Assembly: GCA_944472135.2 (NCBI GenBank)
Contig: OX235264.1
Coordinates: 122,603,809 to 122,667,808, forward strand
Length of the DNA stretch: 64,000 nucleotides
Origin: Trichobilharzia regenti
Taxonomy: Eukaryota; Platyhelminthes; Trematoda; Strigeidida; Schistosomatidae
Reading direction: 5' to 3'
Shown: positions 33,000-44,478 of the stretch, one piece after another
Layout of the letters: the number at the start of each line of letters is the position of its first letter
Position numbering within the stretch: position 1 is the stretch's first letter
Made by a program: the position numbers and the translations under genes
Notes under the pieces: model-generated
What the model saw: only the letters and a program-made list of their open reading frames with translations
Databases searched by the model: none
Told to the model about the DNA's origin: nothing

Positions 33000-33980
33000 T
33001 AAAAGAGAAGATTTGTAGCTCAGGTGGATGATTTGCAATTAGTAGTGTTCTCTGAGCTGGTTGGTTTAGTTGCGGAGCTGGCAACTATCAACAATCCGAT
33101 TACTCACTCATAAACGAAACTGTGTGTAGACATTGTTTGAAAGAATTCAAATACACTGTAGCACTCCAGATTTGAAAAAAAATAGAAGAAAAATACCTTC
33201 AAATGGTCTTCAAAAAGAATAGTTATCCACAAAATGTTATCCAAACGTGTTTAAAGTTGAACACTAACAAAGGACCATCATCAAAGACCACAAGAAAATT
33301 CATCCTACCATACATGAGAAATATCTCTGAAATAACAGCTAGAATACTAAAACTGTTTGATATAAATAGAGCGCACAAGCCAGGCAAATCGCTTAATTCG
33401 ATGTTATGGAAACCGAAAGATCCAGCAGAACAAGGAGATAAAATTATTACGATTTACAAAATAAATAGTATGAACTGTAACAGGGATTACATCGGCCGGA
33501 GTATGCATCATCTTCGAATCAGAATTCAGGAACACAAATCAGTTGTGAAAAGACACGATATATATTCCTTCATATAAATGCATATAGACAACTATGGACA
33601 TCAGTTTGATTGAGATAATGTTGAAATCTTAAAAAAAGGATATAAAAAAGTGCAGTCAGGGAATTCCTAGAAGTCTGGTACTCAAACGAATGTGTGATTA
33701 ACAAACATGTTAATATAGACCAAATATATCAACTAATGAAAAGTGAATCGCGTGACCGATAAGTTTAAAATCCAAGTCAATAGAAAATGGTCACTACATA
33801 TGTAAAGATGGTTACCGGGAGACGAAATCATATCATATTCATGAAGAAATTTGAATCATTTCACTTTATGCTAAATATTGCGCTGAAGATGTTGTCCAGA
33901 AGGGGGACGACAAAAGCTCCGCAACTAAACTAGCCAGCTCAGAGAACACCATTAATTGCAAATCTTCTCTTTCCTAACCT
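33000..33980 (+). mobile_element. Penelope-like element with inverted pLTRs and GIY-YIG ORF piece
   Basis: Open frame 33203-33577 (124 codons) runs FKKNSYPQNVIQTCLK through a connector to KIITIYKINSMNCNRDYIGR, SMHHLRIRIQEHKSVVKRHD. Here IYKI..CNRDYIGR is a well-kept GIY-YIG block, and the following Arg and Glu of RI.EH are present. The C-terminal DNYGHQFD segment follows in another frame. Left terminal piece 33001-33080 (GAGAAGATTTGTAGCTCAGG) is repeated in inverse orientation at 33900-33980, with a 20-base loss. The right end carries GCTGAAGATGTTGTCC...GGGACGACAAAAGCTCC, a PLE-type hammerhead relic with a strong stem II but no intact GAAA. The RT domain is missing. Confidence 0.8.
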
Positions 33981-34415
33981 ACTCCACATCTAAACAATAC
34001 TGGAAGACTTGTCGTCACCAAATTGCAAACGCATCTGCTTTAAAGACAACATTTGACTCAAGTGGCTTAGAAGCTTCAAATTTCGTGAATAGAAATCACT
34101 GGATCATTCAGCATTAATTGCGTGGTCGCACTTCACTGGTAGTTAGTGGTGCTTAAAGTTCAACTTGATCTTACACGCAATAAAACGACGTTTGCAACAC
34201 AATGTTTTGCTCATTATAATGTCATCAGTCACGTGTTTTTCGCATGCTAAGCCATCGCCTTTCTCAATAAGCACGATAAGGCAACATAGGGTCAGATTGG
34301 AATCGATTGGCGGCCAGACCACAACAAATAATAATTGGCCAATGAAATCCATAACAACTATTACCTTAAGATAGCGACGAATGGATTTTTAAACCTTATT
34401 TTCTCATTGGGTTCC
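33981..34415. other. Unrecognised spacer
   Basis: Two overlapping frames on opposite strands (34143-34374) mirror each other and show no domain. No gene supported. Confidence 0.45.
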
Positions 34416-34555
34416 TCATGATGCTAAGAACAAAAGACGGCTGGAGACAACTGGTGGGTGATGTGACTCAAAATCGTAGTTCGCAACGGCTAGCGAAGAT
34501 GCATCCAATTCTTGTGATTTCCCATTCATACCCAGCGAAACTACCCTGTTCTTGT

Positions 34556-34746
34556 TCGTCGGTGGCACAGTGGTTAGGACTGTCGCCGACCATGCAAATG
34601 GTCCGGCGTTAAATCGCCTACCGACTCACACCTGATATCTATGGTTAGCTTGCAAAATTTGGGCTACCGATATCACATGCTGAAAATTCCATACTTGTAT
34701 CAAAAATACGGTGTGAAATCAAGCTGTAATCAAAATAAATAAAAAG
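34556..34746 (+). mobile_element. tRNA-headed SINE, type 1
   Basis: TTCGTCGGTGGCACAGTGG head, eroded B box (GGCGTTAAATCG), body from CACACCTGATATCTATGG to AATCAAGCTGTAATC and an AAATAAATAAAAA tail. The preceding 130 bases (34420-34550) encode GWRQLVGDVTQNRSSQR, which recalls the C-terminal tail of some non-LTR retrotransposon ORFs, but I cannot place it. Confidence 0.7.
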
Positions 34747-36275
34747 ATTAATATTATTTTCCCCTCCTTCACACTTCTGTGCATTGTCCCTGTTTTGAAT
34801 TTCTCTTTACTCCCTTTAATCATTTTCTGTGCTGCATGCAGAGTGACAACTTGCACTGCGATACTTCTAACCGGTCAGTCAGTCAGTCATCAATCGTGAC
34901 TATACAACACTGGCGCTTGATTTTCATTGTTCTCCATCTTTTTTTTTTCGTTTGTCGCCAGGCTAGTAGAATTACCTTGATATCTACAACACATGGTGAA
35001 TGATTGCCATTGCTTGTATTCTAAAATGATTCGATGAAGAAGTCTTCAATAATGAGTCTCTATCCTTGTCTATACCTCGTCACCATTAGATTATACGACT
35101 GTCACTTTATCGAATTTTATAGTAATTTTGTGTGTTACTGTATAAACTGTTATCTCTCAGCTTTTTCGTAGATTTTTAATATTTTCAATGAGTCCAGCTC
35201 TCTAGACTTCATCCCGCTTTTTGAGTTTAGCGGGTCTTCTAAGTTGGTTTTCTCGGTTTGAATGCAGTTCATATTACTGATTTGATCAGGATGTCACGCA
35301 AGATTCCAAAGGTTCCTTTGCTGTATGGCTATTTTTAGGTATACTGATTTTATGACAGCCGACAGTGCTACTTCATCTTTCAGGTAGAATTAAGCGGGAC
35401 ATGGATTTAGACCACAAGTCATTTGGATAAAATTCTACTGCATAAGCCAATGAGCTACTTTTCAAAGTTTGAAAAACGAATACATATTTAAAACAATTAG
35501 TCCCCTTTTGATAAATTTGAATAAGGCATTTATAGGACAAATTAAGACAGATGATATCTCATTGTTTCGTAGTTTCTTTACAACTGCTATACAACTAACA
35601 TGGTCCACAATAATAAAATGAAATAGAATGCATGACAATAACTTAGTTGTATAAAACAAAACAAAAGTACATACTCCGCTAATGACCAGTCATATTTAAA
35701 TAGGTCAGGCATACTCATCATGATGGGCGGAGGTTGAAGTCTTTTATTTTTTGTACACACAGTTTAGGCTGCATGTGTTTAATCCACAATGCTCTCATCA
35801 CATTCAATAACTAACATTGAATTAGAATTATGTGATGAAATAGTCATTGTGAAGTAGTCATTAATATTGATTTTGTGACCTGACATTAATAAATGGTTTG
35901 CATTGGATGATGGTTTTCTATTCAGATTAATTGCGTTGGGATTACCATACAGCTTACCAGTCAAGTGGCGATGTTTGTTAACAATTATTAGTCAGTGTCA
36001 AAATGCAATGATGCAATGAAAATCCTTGACAAGCTTACTTAGAGTTGTTTTCGAAAATTCTGAAATTGCTGTCTGCATGAGATCAAGGCTAATGTGAAGT
36101 TTCTTCTTGTAACAAGTTGCATTTTGTTCGTCTGAAGTTTTTGTTTTGATATATTTGTCAATGAATCTCGGTTAGGTATCGATTCTGGATGTAGATTTCT
36201 TCCAGAAGACCTAGTTCTGCTTCCGCGGCGCCAGGAAGTGAGCATCAATTTCAGTAAGTTAGGTGAACGTTTAAA
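34747..36275. other. Mostly unrecognised DNA, one possible PLE scrap
   Basis: No gene is supported. The minus frame at 35779-35964 contains ANHLLMSGHKININDYFTM, which resembles the H-L-x-x-x-G-H-x-I-D segment downstream of the PLE endonuclease block. The minus frame at 36039-36248 is basic and Gln-rich with no clear match. Confidence 0.4.
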
Positions 36276-36279
36276 TTAC

Positions 36280-38410
36280 ATTTAAAGATTTTCGTTTGTG
36301 AGTACCTGGTTGCAGCTAGAAAGTTGGGAGATACAAGGGAATCCTCTTAGAAGATTCTCTTTAAAAGAAGAAATGAACAGAATTGCTAATAACCTAATTG
36401 TCATCAGATATGAGATTAAACCATTGAAATTCAAACTAAAAAATATAGTAAATAGCAAGGATTCTGAAGTGATACTTGAAAAATTCAAAAATAGCACCAT
36501 AAGCTGCTCTTTTCAATAAATACTAAAAATACTCAAATTAAAAAAAGTTTAACAAAAACAATGAGGGAAATACTACCAACTTGCAATTGAAAAACGTGCG
36601 TAATCAACCTCTCTAAAAAGAGCATTACAATATGATGAAATGTAGATGCCTGAAAAAAGGATTAAACTTCAATGTAGCTGTCAATAAAATAAAACTAGAG
36701 GATATGATGTTGTGCGTCGGTGGCACAGCGGTTAGGACGCTCACCAACCATGCATATGTGCCGAGGTTCGATAACCTGCGGATGCACTCCTTTACCTAGC
36801 TAAGCCAGAAATACAAAGCTGGTAAATAGGAAAGGTTGGGCATGAGGCTAGCAACCCCATCCTGTAAAAATGAACACTGCTATAGAAACTTCAAGCCGCC
36901 AGCTTGAAGCTCAATGTTCCACTGGGAACATGAAGGAAAAAAAAGAGGATATGATTCCTAGTACAGAAGCAGCATTGTGTGAAATGGATGAAACTACTGC
37001 TGAGCAAGTCAGATTACAATGCGCATTTATACTAAAATACCAGAATTAGGCAGGATGCAGTAATAAGAGACAGCATGTCTAAAAAGATTGTGGAATAACA
37101 AAAAAGTAGTAATTGCCAAATCAGGTAGTTTACATATATTATCAGGTAGTTTGGCTCACAAACGGTCCCCATCGGACATTCAGCATAGAGGTACTTTTCG
37201 AATCATGTCAACATTAGTCATCTCCCACTGAACAATGAAATTCGCTCTCAAAATGTAAAAGAAGAATCCGAAATTCTCTTTTATTATATTGAACAAACAA
37301 GACCATCAGACAGAACGTTAAGAAGGTCAGTGCACAGGAAGCCTACCTGAGATGGTCAACAACATTTAAGTGCCTTCTAAACAATAACGAAATGACATTA
37401 AATCTTTTACCACTCGTATCCCTAAGAAACCTTCATTCAGAATGAATAAACAACAAGATTCATTGACAATAATATAAAAATGGAATGTTCAGGGGAAGGA
37501 AATATGTGCGGGCAACGGAAGCCAGATATGTTGATCCAGTCGATCAATGGAAAAGATCAGAATTTCACTCAAACGAATACAAATAATAAGAATGTCCTGG
37601 CGATCATCCTTGAACTGTATGGACACATAAACGCACTTCTTGGTAGGTGATTAAACCAGTGAGGCCTTTCGTATGACGCTTCTGTAGCAGCTAATCCGCA
37701 TACAAGGACTCACAAAGACAAAGTTTAGGATTAACTATTCAGCTAAAGCCTCTTTCAAAAATGAGATGAGATTATTATTTAAATCATCACATTATCCGCA
37801 TGATGGTGTCAAATCCCACTGCGTTTGCCAGTTAACATGAATGTGTGGTCACAGAAACATATCAAAGATCCACATAACTCTGCATGTCTAACCACCGAAA
37901 CTTATTTTCTAATTGCTATGGGAACAATTTTAATTAAGCACGAAAATCGATGTGAAACAGATTACAAATTCCATTTCAATAACTATATATAAATCAGGTT
38001 TTGTCACACACACCTAAATTCACAAATGTCTTAACCATAAAAGGCTCATTTAACTACATAATATTTTTTTAACCAACCTTTTCTATTCTTCCCTCATTTC
38101 CTTACTAATTTTTAATGATTGCCATCCGTAAACATTTTGACTTATGAAAAAAGAAAGGACAGTGGTGTGTGTGTAGAATTACATGGTACCATCATGTATT
38201 TCATTGGGCGCTCATCAACTGCTTTCAGCTCAAATAAATTATTAAGTTTATATACGCGAAAAATCCAACATATTGCCAAATTTTGGTGTGATGTTATTCG
38301 ACGATAGACGAAAGCTTCGCAGTTAGACCAACCAGCTCAGACAACACAACTGATTCGGAAACGACCACCTAGGGTACAAATCTTCTCAATTATTTCAAGA
38401 CTTTATACCT
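36280..38410 (+). mobile_element. Heavily decayed Penelope-like element with right pLTR
   Basis: A basic open piece at 36298-36519 (EEMNRIANNLIV...KPLKFKLKNIV) is followed after a nested SINE by broken fragments. A C.LTCMCGHRNI..IHITLHV-like reading near 37820-37890 corresponds to the GIY-YIG block. The right end 38300-38410 (GACGAAAGCTTCGCAGTTAG, GACCAACCAGCTCAG, ACAAATCTTCTCAATTATTT) is the pLTR in the same orientation as at 33.9 kb. The identification of the N-terminal part is an inference from position. Confidence 0.55.
36709..36943 (+). mobile_element. tRNA-headed SINE, type 2, with target-site duplication
   Basis: The 12-base sequence AGAGGATATGAT flanks the element at 36697-36708 and 36944-36955. 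The head starts TTGTGCGTCGGTGGCACAG, with A and B boxes (GAGGTTCGATAAC). The body GAGGCTAGCAACCCCATCCT, GAAACTTCAAGCC resembles the RTE 5' region at 44890-44935, and the 3' end TGTTCCACTGGGAACATGAAGG resembles RTE 3' ends. An A-rich tail precedes the second repeat. Confidence 0.85.
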
Positions 38411-40440
38411 ACCAAATAATGCTCACATCTGTACAGTTTATATACCAAAAGGTCAAATTTAAATAATTTTCTTTACATTAAATAGAGAAAGAGTTGTGTA
38501 ATCAAGACGGTAGGTGGATAAGATGACAAGTTACTAATAAGTTGAGTAACTGAAATCATAGAAAAGGGAGAGATGAAACGTTGCACAATATCAAACGGGG
38601 GGAGAGATTCATGTCAAAGAGAAAAAAAGTCGAATAGAAAGAGAGAGAGAGTAAAGATACCCAGTTTGCAGTGCAAGAAAAGACTGAACATATAAATCAG
38701 GTTTCAGGCGTTTAATTGCAATCGCTTCGGAAAACATGAGGAGAACTGAACCTTTTTTGTCTACTGAGAATTTATGAAATGTTTAATGGCATCCACCACA
38801 TGACACTTGCTAATGAGATGTCTGACAATGTCACCGTTAAACGAATCCGTTCCTGTTAAGCATAGGCTTTGTAGTACATAATCAGATTCGTGTGAATATC
38901 TACACGCAGATGAATACAAGTTTGTGTGATTATTTGTTAACTTTTGTTTGCACCAAATAACAGGTTAGCCGGCAAAGGGGAAGCGGATTAAACTGTAGAA
39001 TAGAAATGATTATTTGTGAATTACTTAATCTTCTATTGACTTAATCCCTACAATATTATCACAGTTAAAATTGAGATCAATCGAAGACGGTCTTCTTTTT
39101 TAAATTAATCACAAAGTTTTGCTAATCGATCCAGAAATGAATAAATTCATGTTTCCGATGTTTTCTTTTATGCCTTATCTAAGAGTTGAATTCTTAAGAT
39201 GTACATGTTTTTATTGCGTATAACAGAAGGCAAGCTCACAGAGAGATTAGCCTGAAGGATGACAGTTGGTTCGATATAAGGTCAGATGTTTACATTTGTT
39301 ATAAAAAGGACTTTGAAACAAAGTTATGTTGATAATAAGTGTGTTTATATGTTTCTCTCTTCTCAACCAAAACAACTGTCGTTTTGAATGATTTCCAGAT
39401 CTTTTACTATTGATCGATTTACTGAGATCGGAATAAAAATTTAGGAATAATATTTTAGTGTCATTTGATGGTGTAAACAACTCCATTGCTTTGTTTTAAA
39501 ATCTTGGATTTAAAGATTGATGGCACTAGCTTACTATCCTATCCATAAATGCTTTGCATGTCACAAGCTTTTGCTGTATTCTTGATAAAAAAACAGATGG
39601 AATGCTCAGAAAATTAGTTCATTCAACCCCAAAATACGTCACTGAGTTACCTACATTTACCCAGTATTCATATTCATTCGGCCTTCTCACTTTGTGCTGT
39701 TATCAGTTAGAAAATATTCAGTCATTCTGTGTCATTGTCTTCTATTACCACACCCTACATTTGGAAAAATTAACTATTCCACAAATAATATAACTGCTAA
39801 AGCGCTTCAGCATGGGGTGTACTGCTACATTCGATATTTGAGAGAGTCGAAATGAAATCTTATAAAACATAAATGTAAATAACCTTGTTGAACACGTTAA
39901 GGATGACTTCCAAGGGTCTGTTTGCAGTTAAATCACCAACAGGCGTCATTTTAGGCACTACTGAAAACAAAGGAGTACGGAACTGCTGTTTCATCCTAGC
40001 TAATGACTTTACAGTCCACCTGACACTGTGCAGCCAGATGCATTGATCGTTTGACGCATGGCTTGTCTAAAAGTAAATTTCAGGAAATAATTATGTGTTA
40101 ATGGAGAAAGGTTAAACTAACTCCATATGGGGTGAAATAACTGAACAATTTCTGTTCACCCAATCCCTACAATATTATCTCAGTTAAAATTTAGTTAGGT
40201 GAAGATTGACTTCCTTTTTCAAATTTGTGACATTGAAACGATCCATAAGTTTCTTCCCACTCGAAAAAGATAAGTGTCGATTGGATTGATTTCCAGATGC
40301 CTTATTAGGTATCAAGTCACTGAGATCGAGACGCAAATTGAAGGATATTATAGTGTCTTTTGATAGTATAAACAATCCCTTTGTAATGTTTTAGATTTAT
40401 ACATTGGTGGCACTAGATTGCAATGCTGATCATGATTGAT
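38411..40440 (-). repeat. Large unclassified repeat P, copy P3 (inverted)
   Basis: The reverse complement follows P1 (22440-24300) closely: for instance 39240-39400 against 23300-23460 differs at only a few bases. It extends P1 upstream: 40150-40440 is an additional, diverged copy of the 39030-39490 module, so the repeat has an internal tandem organisation. Three 60-80 codon frames are present with no domain. Confidence 0.6.
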
Positions 40441-40444
40441 TTAT

Positions 40445-41215
40445 TTTATGTATTATTAGCATTGTTCCCTTGTGGAACACAGGGCTTCAACTGCACGTAT
40501 GCACTTGCCACTTCCGTCTTTTGCTGCTGTACATTTCACCTGCATCCATGTTAGTCCATACTCTTTCAACTCCTCCTGCATATTTGTTGGGCGATTGATT
40601 CTTGTTTTGTTTGTTTGTGCCCATAGTGTCTTGTTGGTGATTCTTCCCGGCCCGGCCATCTGATCTTCAGTATAGAGCCAGCGAAGATAGTTGTTGATAA
40701 AGGTCTGCAACAGGCTGTTAGAAATATTCTTTGTGACTCGCCCGCCAAGTTTTTGATCCGTATAGAAGAACTTACTGACTTGACGTGTTTGTATTGAAAA
40801 TCACACCGAATTCTGTTATTAATGCTGAGTGAAGAAGATCTCAAGATGGGTTTCAGGTTGATGAATGTGTTTCTCGCCTTCAATTTCCGCAGCTACCTGG
40901 GCAGCCTTTCCAGCTTCGTACACTGTACAAGCATTCCACGTTCCCCATCCTTTTTTTGTATTCAACGAAAAATAGCACATCGGCTGGATGGCTTACTGAA
41001 GGCTTTTAGCAGCCTGCGTCATTTCGCCTGCCCGATTCCAGCGAAAAATAAAGTTATTGTTTATATTTTTAGTATTTTTACTATATTTATGCGTTTAAGT
41101 TTCTGCAGCGATTTGGTTAAGTTTTGGGGCTATAGTTGCTAGCGCCAGGCCCCAACCCGCCCTCTTTATCCGGGCTTGGGACAGGCTAGAAAACTAGCAA
41201 GCTAGTAATCAATGC
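40445..41215 (-). mobile_element. Internally deleted RTE element A (5' UTR plus 3' end)
   Basis: Minus strand, 5' to 3': a 5' UTR-like block (GCCTGGCGCTAGCAACTATAG and onward), the start of an endonuclease ORF reading GTWNACTVYEAGKAAQVAAEI (about 40960-40885), then an abrupt join at AAGGCGAG to the C-terminal RT region KARNTFINLKP. After that come QTFINNYLRWLYTEDQ and the 3' terminus CTGTGTTCCACAAGGGAAC. Almost the whole endonuclease and RT are missing. A further ~110 bases are missing near 40580 relative to the 50.0 kb copy. It lies at the left edge of the segmental duplication. Confidence 0.75.
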
Positions 41216-41329
41216 GAGGTTTTACTGTATGTGAATACTCCTAAAATGCTGAAAACCACAGTGTAACAGTCATTTATTCCTTTTGCTGTCACTATCCATC
41301 CATACTCTGTTAGACCATCGATAAGAATA

Positions 41330-42165
41330 CTGCAGGATTTGTACAAGTCGAAGATGATATATGTCTAATGTCACACAAAGTTGAAAACTCGCAAGCGAAA
41401 ACCATCAAACTGGCTAAAGAAATAGTCTGTGAATATAGGACTCCAGGTGAACATAGAGAAGGTGGAGTTGATGAAGATAACAAACAACAGGCTCAACAAT
41501 AACCGCCAATCACTATCAACAGGGCAAATTCGTTACAGGACCTCCTCCTTCAACTATGTAGACATCCTTCATCGCTTCAACTACTGGCAGTCGAGATAGG
41601 TGAAGATATCAAAGTCAGACTCGGAAGGTCGAATCCTGCCTTCATCAATCTGAAACCAGTTTGAGAATCTTCTGCTGTCACTCAGCAAAAGGAACCAGAT
41701 TCACATTTTAAGGCGCCAGAAACTCGCACAGCCTGTTCCGAATCGGATTTCCAACAGCCTGTTTTTCAGACTTTCATCAACAGCTTCCCACCTCGATGAC
41801 TTCATACTGAAGATTGAATAGATGGCCAAAAAGAATGAATAACGAGAAACTGTGGGAAAAAACCAACCTAAAACCTATCACTAAAAAAATATGTAGGAGA
41901 AAATATAGATGCATGCGATATACATTTAGGCGGTCGTCCAGTAACAACACATGCATTGCTGCAGTCCATCACTCAAGTGGAATGCCAATAGGAAGCGACG
42001 AGTAAGTCCTCCTAAAGTGACATGAAGAGTTCGTGTGAGTGGGAGAAGTTAAGATATTATGGGTAATCGTGGACTCAGTTTAAAACGACACCAGGAATAG
42101 GAGAAAGTGTAAATGACCCTTGTTGAAGCCCTATGCTCCACTCATAATCAAGGGGAATAATTATA
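41330..42165 (+). mobile_element. RTE-clade retrotransposon, RT C-terminus to 3' end, degenerate
   Basis: Conceptual pieces: ADDICLMSHKVENSQAKTIKL (RT motif C, first Tyr/Phe lost), SSFNYVDILHRFN, RSNPAFINLKPV, then MNNEKLWEKTNLKPITKKIC. The terminus is TGAAGCCCTATGCTCCACTC followed by AATTATAAT. Stops and frameshifts throughout. Its 3' end abuts, tail to tail, the minus-strand RTE that begins at 42170. Confidence 0.75.
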
Positions 42166-42169
42166 ATCA

Positions 42170-44035
42170 TTATATTATTGTATCCTTTAATTCCTAGAGG
42201 AACGCAAGGTTTCAGCCACACATGTCCATTGCCTTCTGTTTTTTGCCAAATGTTTCACCCCGCTCCAAATCCGCCCACCCACTTTCATTTCCTCTTCACA
42301 TGACCTCCTCCAAGTCACCCTCGCACTGACCACCAACTCGCCGCTTACCTTTCGGGTTCCACTCGACCATTGGCTTGTCTAGTGATGTCACTTGATGGTT
42401 TCCTCAGAGTATGGACAATCCAATCCACCTCCATTTCTTCCTGTCTATTTGTTTCACAATCGGTTCATGGTTGGCTGGTTTGCTCTTAGAGATCCCTGTT
42501 GGTAATCTTTTCTGCCCATCTGATCTTGAGTATTTAACGAAGACAACAGTTAATGTAGGTCTGAAGTTTGTTTGAGATGCTGTTTATGACTCGCCAAGTC
42601 TCTGATCCGTATAGTAGCACTGAATTCACATCGGAGTTGAAAGTCTAGATCTTATTTTCATTTTCATGCTGAGTGCTGTTGACCTCCACACAGATTTGAG
42701 AGTGATGAAAGCTTGTCTTGCTTTTCCAATTCTGGCTTTGATATCCTCGTCAGTTCCGCACGGCTGTAATTGAAACGATGCTTTCCAGTTAGGTGGGTAA
42801 GTGAAGGAGGTTGTTTCCTTCAGGTTCCTCCCATTTGTGCTGGTTGCTGTCTGTTGTTGTTCTTGATGTCAGTCAGGAATCTTCATCACCTCTGTTTTAT
42901 CTATGTTCACCTGAAGGGAGTCTTATCTTTGATGCTTCTCCTGCCAACTTGTTGCTTTTCACTTGCATATCTTCCAGTTTATGGGAAATCAGACATATAT
43001 CATCGGCGAAATCCAGATCCTCCAAGTCTTTTGTGTCAGTCCATTTTATGCCTGTTTCCACATTGTCCGTTGTCTGTCGCATTATTCAATCTACTGCAAT
43101 CAGGAAAATCATTGGCGATAGTAGGCAGCGTTATCTTACTCCCAACCTCACTTCGAAGGCTTCCGTAAGTTTCCCGTTGTGGATTACTTGGAATGCAGCA
43201 TTGTCGTATAACTGTTGGATGAGAAGTTTAATTGTCGGTGGCACACCGTAATAGCGAAGTAGTTGCCAAATGACCTCTCGATCGACGCTGTCGAAGGCCT
43301 TTTCAAAGTCGATGAAGTTGAGATAGAGAGATGACTGCCATTCAAAGCTTTGCTTACTGATGATCCGTAGTGTGGCGATTTGATCAATAAATGACTTGTT
43401 TGTCCACAATCCAGTTTGTTCCGGTCGAATTTTTTCATCCATGGTGGCGTGTTTGATTCTCTCCAGGATGATTCAGCTTAGTGTTTTGCTTGGAATGGAC
43501 AGGAGCATAATTCCACGCCAGTTTTTTCATTGACTTACGTCTCCTTTCTTTGGTAGTTTGAATAAGTATCCGTTCTTCCAATCCTCAGATACTTTGCCCT
43601 CTTTCCACACCTTCTCTAGCAATGGCGTCATCAAGTCCGCTGTTGTCTCTGGGTCCATTTTCAATGCTTCTGCTGGTATTCCATCTGGTCCTGCTGCTTT
43701 TCCAGCTTTTAGCATCTTGATTGCATTCAGGACTTCTGATTTCCTCTGGGGGTCGATGTTCACTGGTAGTTCTGCTTCCGTTGTTGGTATTGTTGGGCGC
43801 GTTGCAGGTGGCGGACGATTTAGAAATCTTTTGAAGTGTTCAGCCCAGTGTTTACTTTGTTCCACCTCTTTGGTGACTGACTTTCCATTAGCATCTTCCA
43901 TTGGCCTAATTTGTGTCGAACTTTTGCCCGATAGGTGCCTAGTTGTTTGGTAGACTGTGGTGAGGTCTCCTTTGCCTGCAGCTTGTTCTGCTCCACTCGC
44001 CATGGCTTCATAATATTCATAATAAATATGTCATC
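42170..44035 (-). mobile_element. RTE-clade retrotransposon, RT domain to 3' end
   Basis: From 44003 downward on the minus strand an open frame of 158 codons gives the segment before the palm (KAGKAAGPDGIPAEALK, KEGKVSEDWKNGYLFKLPKKG). The next frame (43131-43442) gives DEKIRPEQTGL and LYLNFIDFEKAFDSVDRE, RT motif A with its catalytic Asp. A further frame (42897-43082) gives DLDFADDICLISHK, motif C with both Asp residues. The thumb, C-terminus and 3' end (TGTTCCTCTAGGAATT form, 42195 downward) follow with frameshifts. The endonuclease half is missing. It lies behind a PLE 3' end. Confidence 0.85.
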
Positions 44036-44039
44036 AATC

Positions 44040-44465
44040 TAAAAATTCAAAAGCCTCGACTATAATCACGAAAAGAAACAGCTATGATGGTCGCAAAGGA
44101 AGTTCATTCAACCTCACTCTGCGTCAGGGAGTAACTTGTTTTTAGTTTATTTTTAATTTTTTTTCCTCTCCGTACCTCATTTCGTCTTGAATTAAAAATT
44201 AAAAATTTTTTCCTTTTCTCTGTCTAATATCTATTTTGTTTTTAAATTCGCATAAAAATTAACTACTTTGCATTATAATATATAATTCACAACATACGTA
44301 CTTTGTGATTACTCTTCATTTGTTATCGTAATTGAAATCTTTCACAAACAAAAATAGGTATTATGCATATCTGAACAAGGAATATTTTTTTCGATAACCT
44401 TTTCTTCATCATGTCATACAGTTAGGTATAAACATAATAGCGAATGAATGAATTAGTGTTATTAA
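44040..44465 (-). mobile_element. Penelope-like element, 3' UTR (distal part)
   Basis: Minus strand matches the 3' flank of the 21 kb PLE (21270-21740) closely: GATGAAGAAAAGGTTATCGA, AACAAATGAAGAGTAATCAC, AAGTTACTCCCTGACGCAGAG. It is the continuation of the C-terminal piece at 46019-46425, separated by the RTE insertion at 44479-46005. Confidence 0.75.
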
Positions 44466-44478
44466 CAACAATAATAAT

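Noticed and set aside
34420..34555. Non-LTR retrotransposon C-terminus (WRQLVGDVTQNRSSQR)
   Set aside because: Suggestive of such tails, but too short and without a terminus; not assigned to a family.
42770..43251. Plus-strand frames of 132 and 146 codons (and their copies at 52.3-52.8 kb)
   Set aside because: They are the antisense of the RTE reverse transcriptase, whose minus-strand frames carry clear RT motifs.
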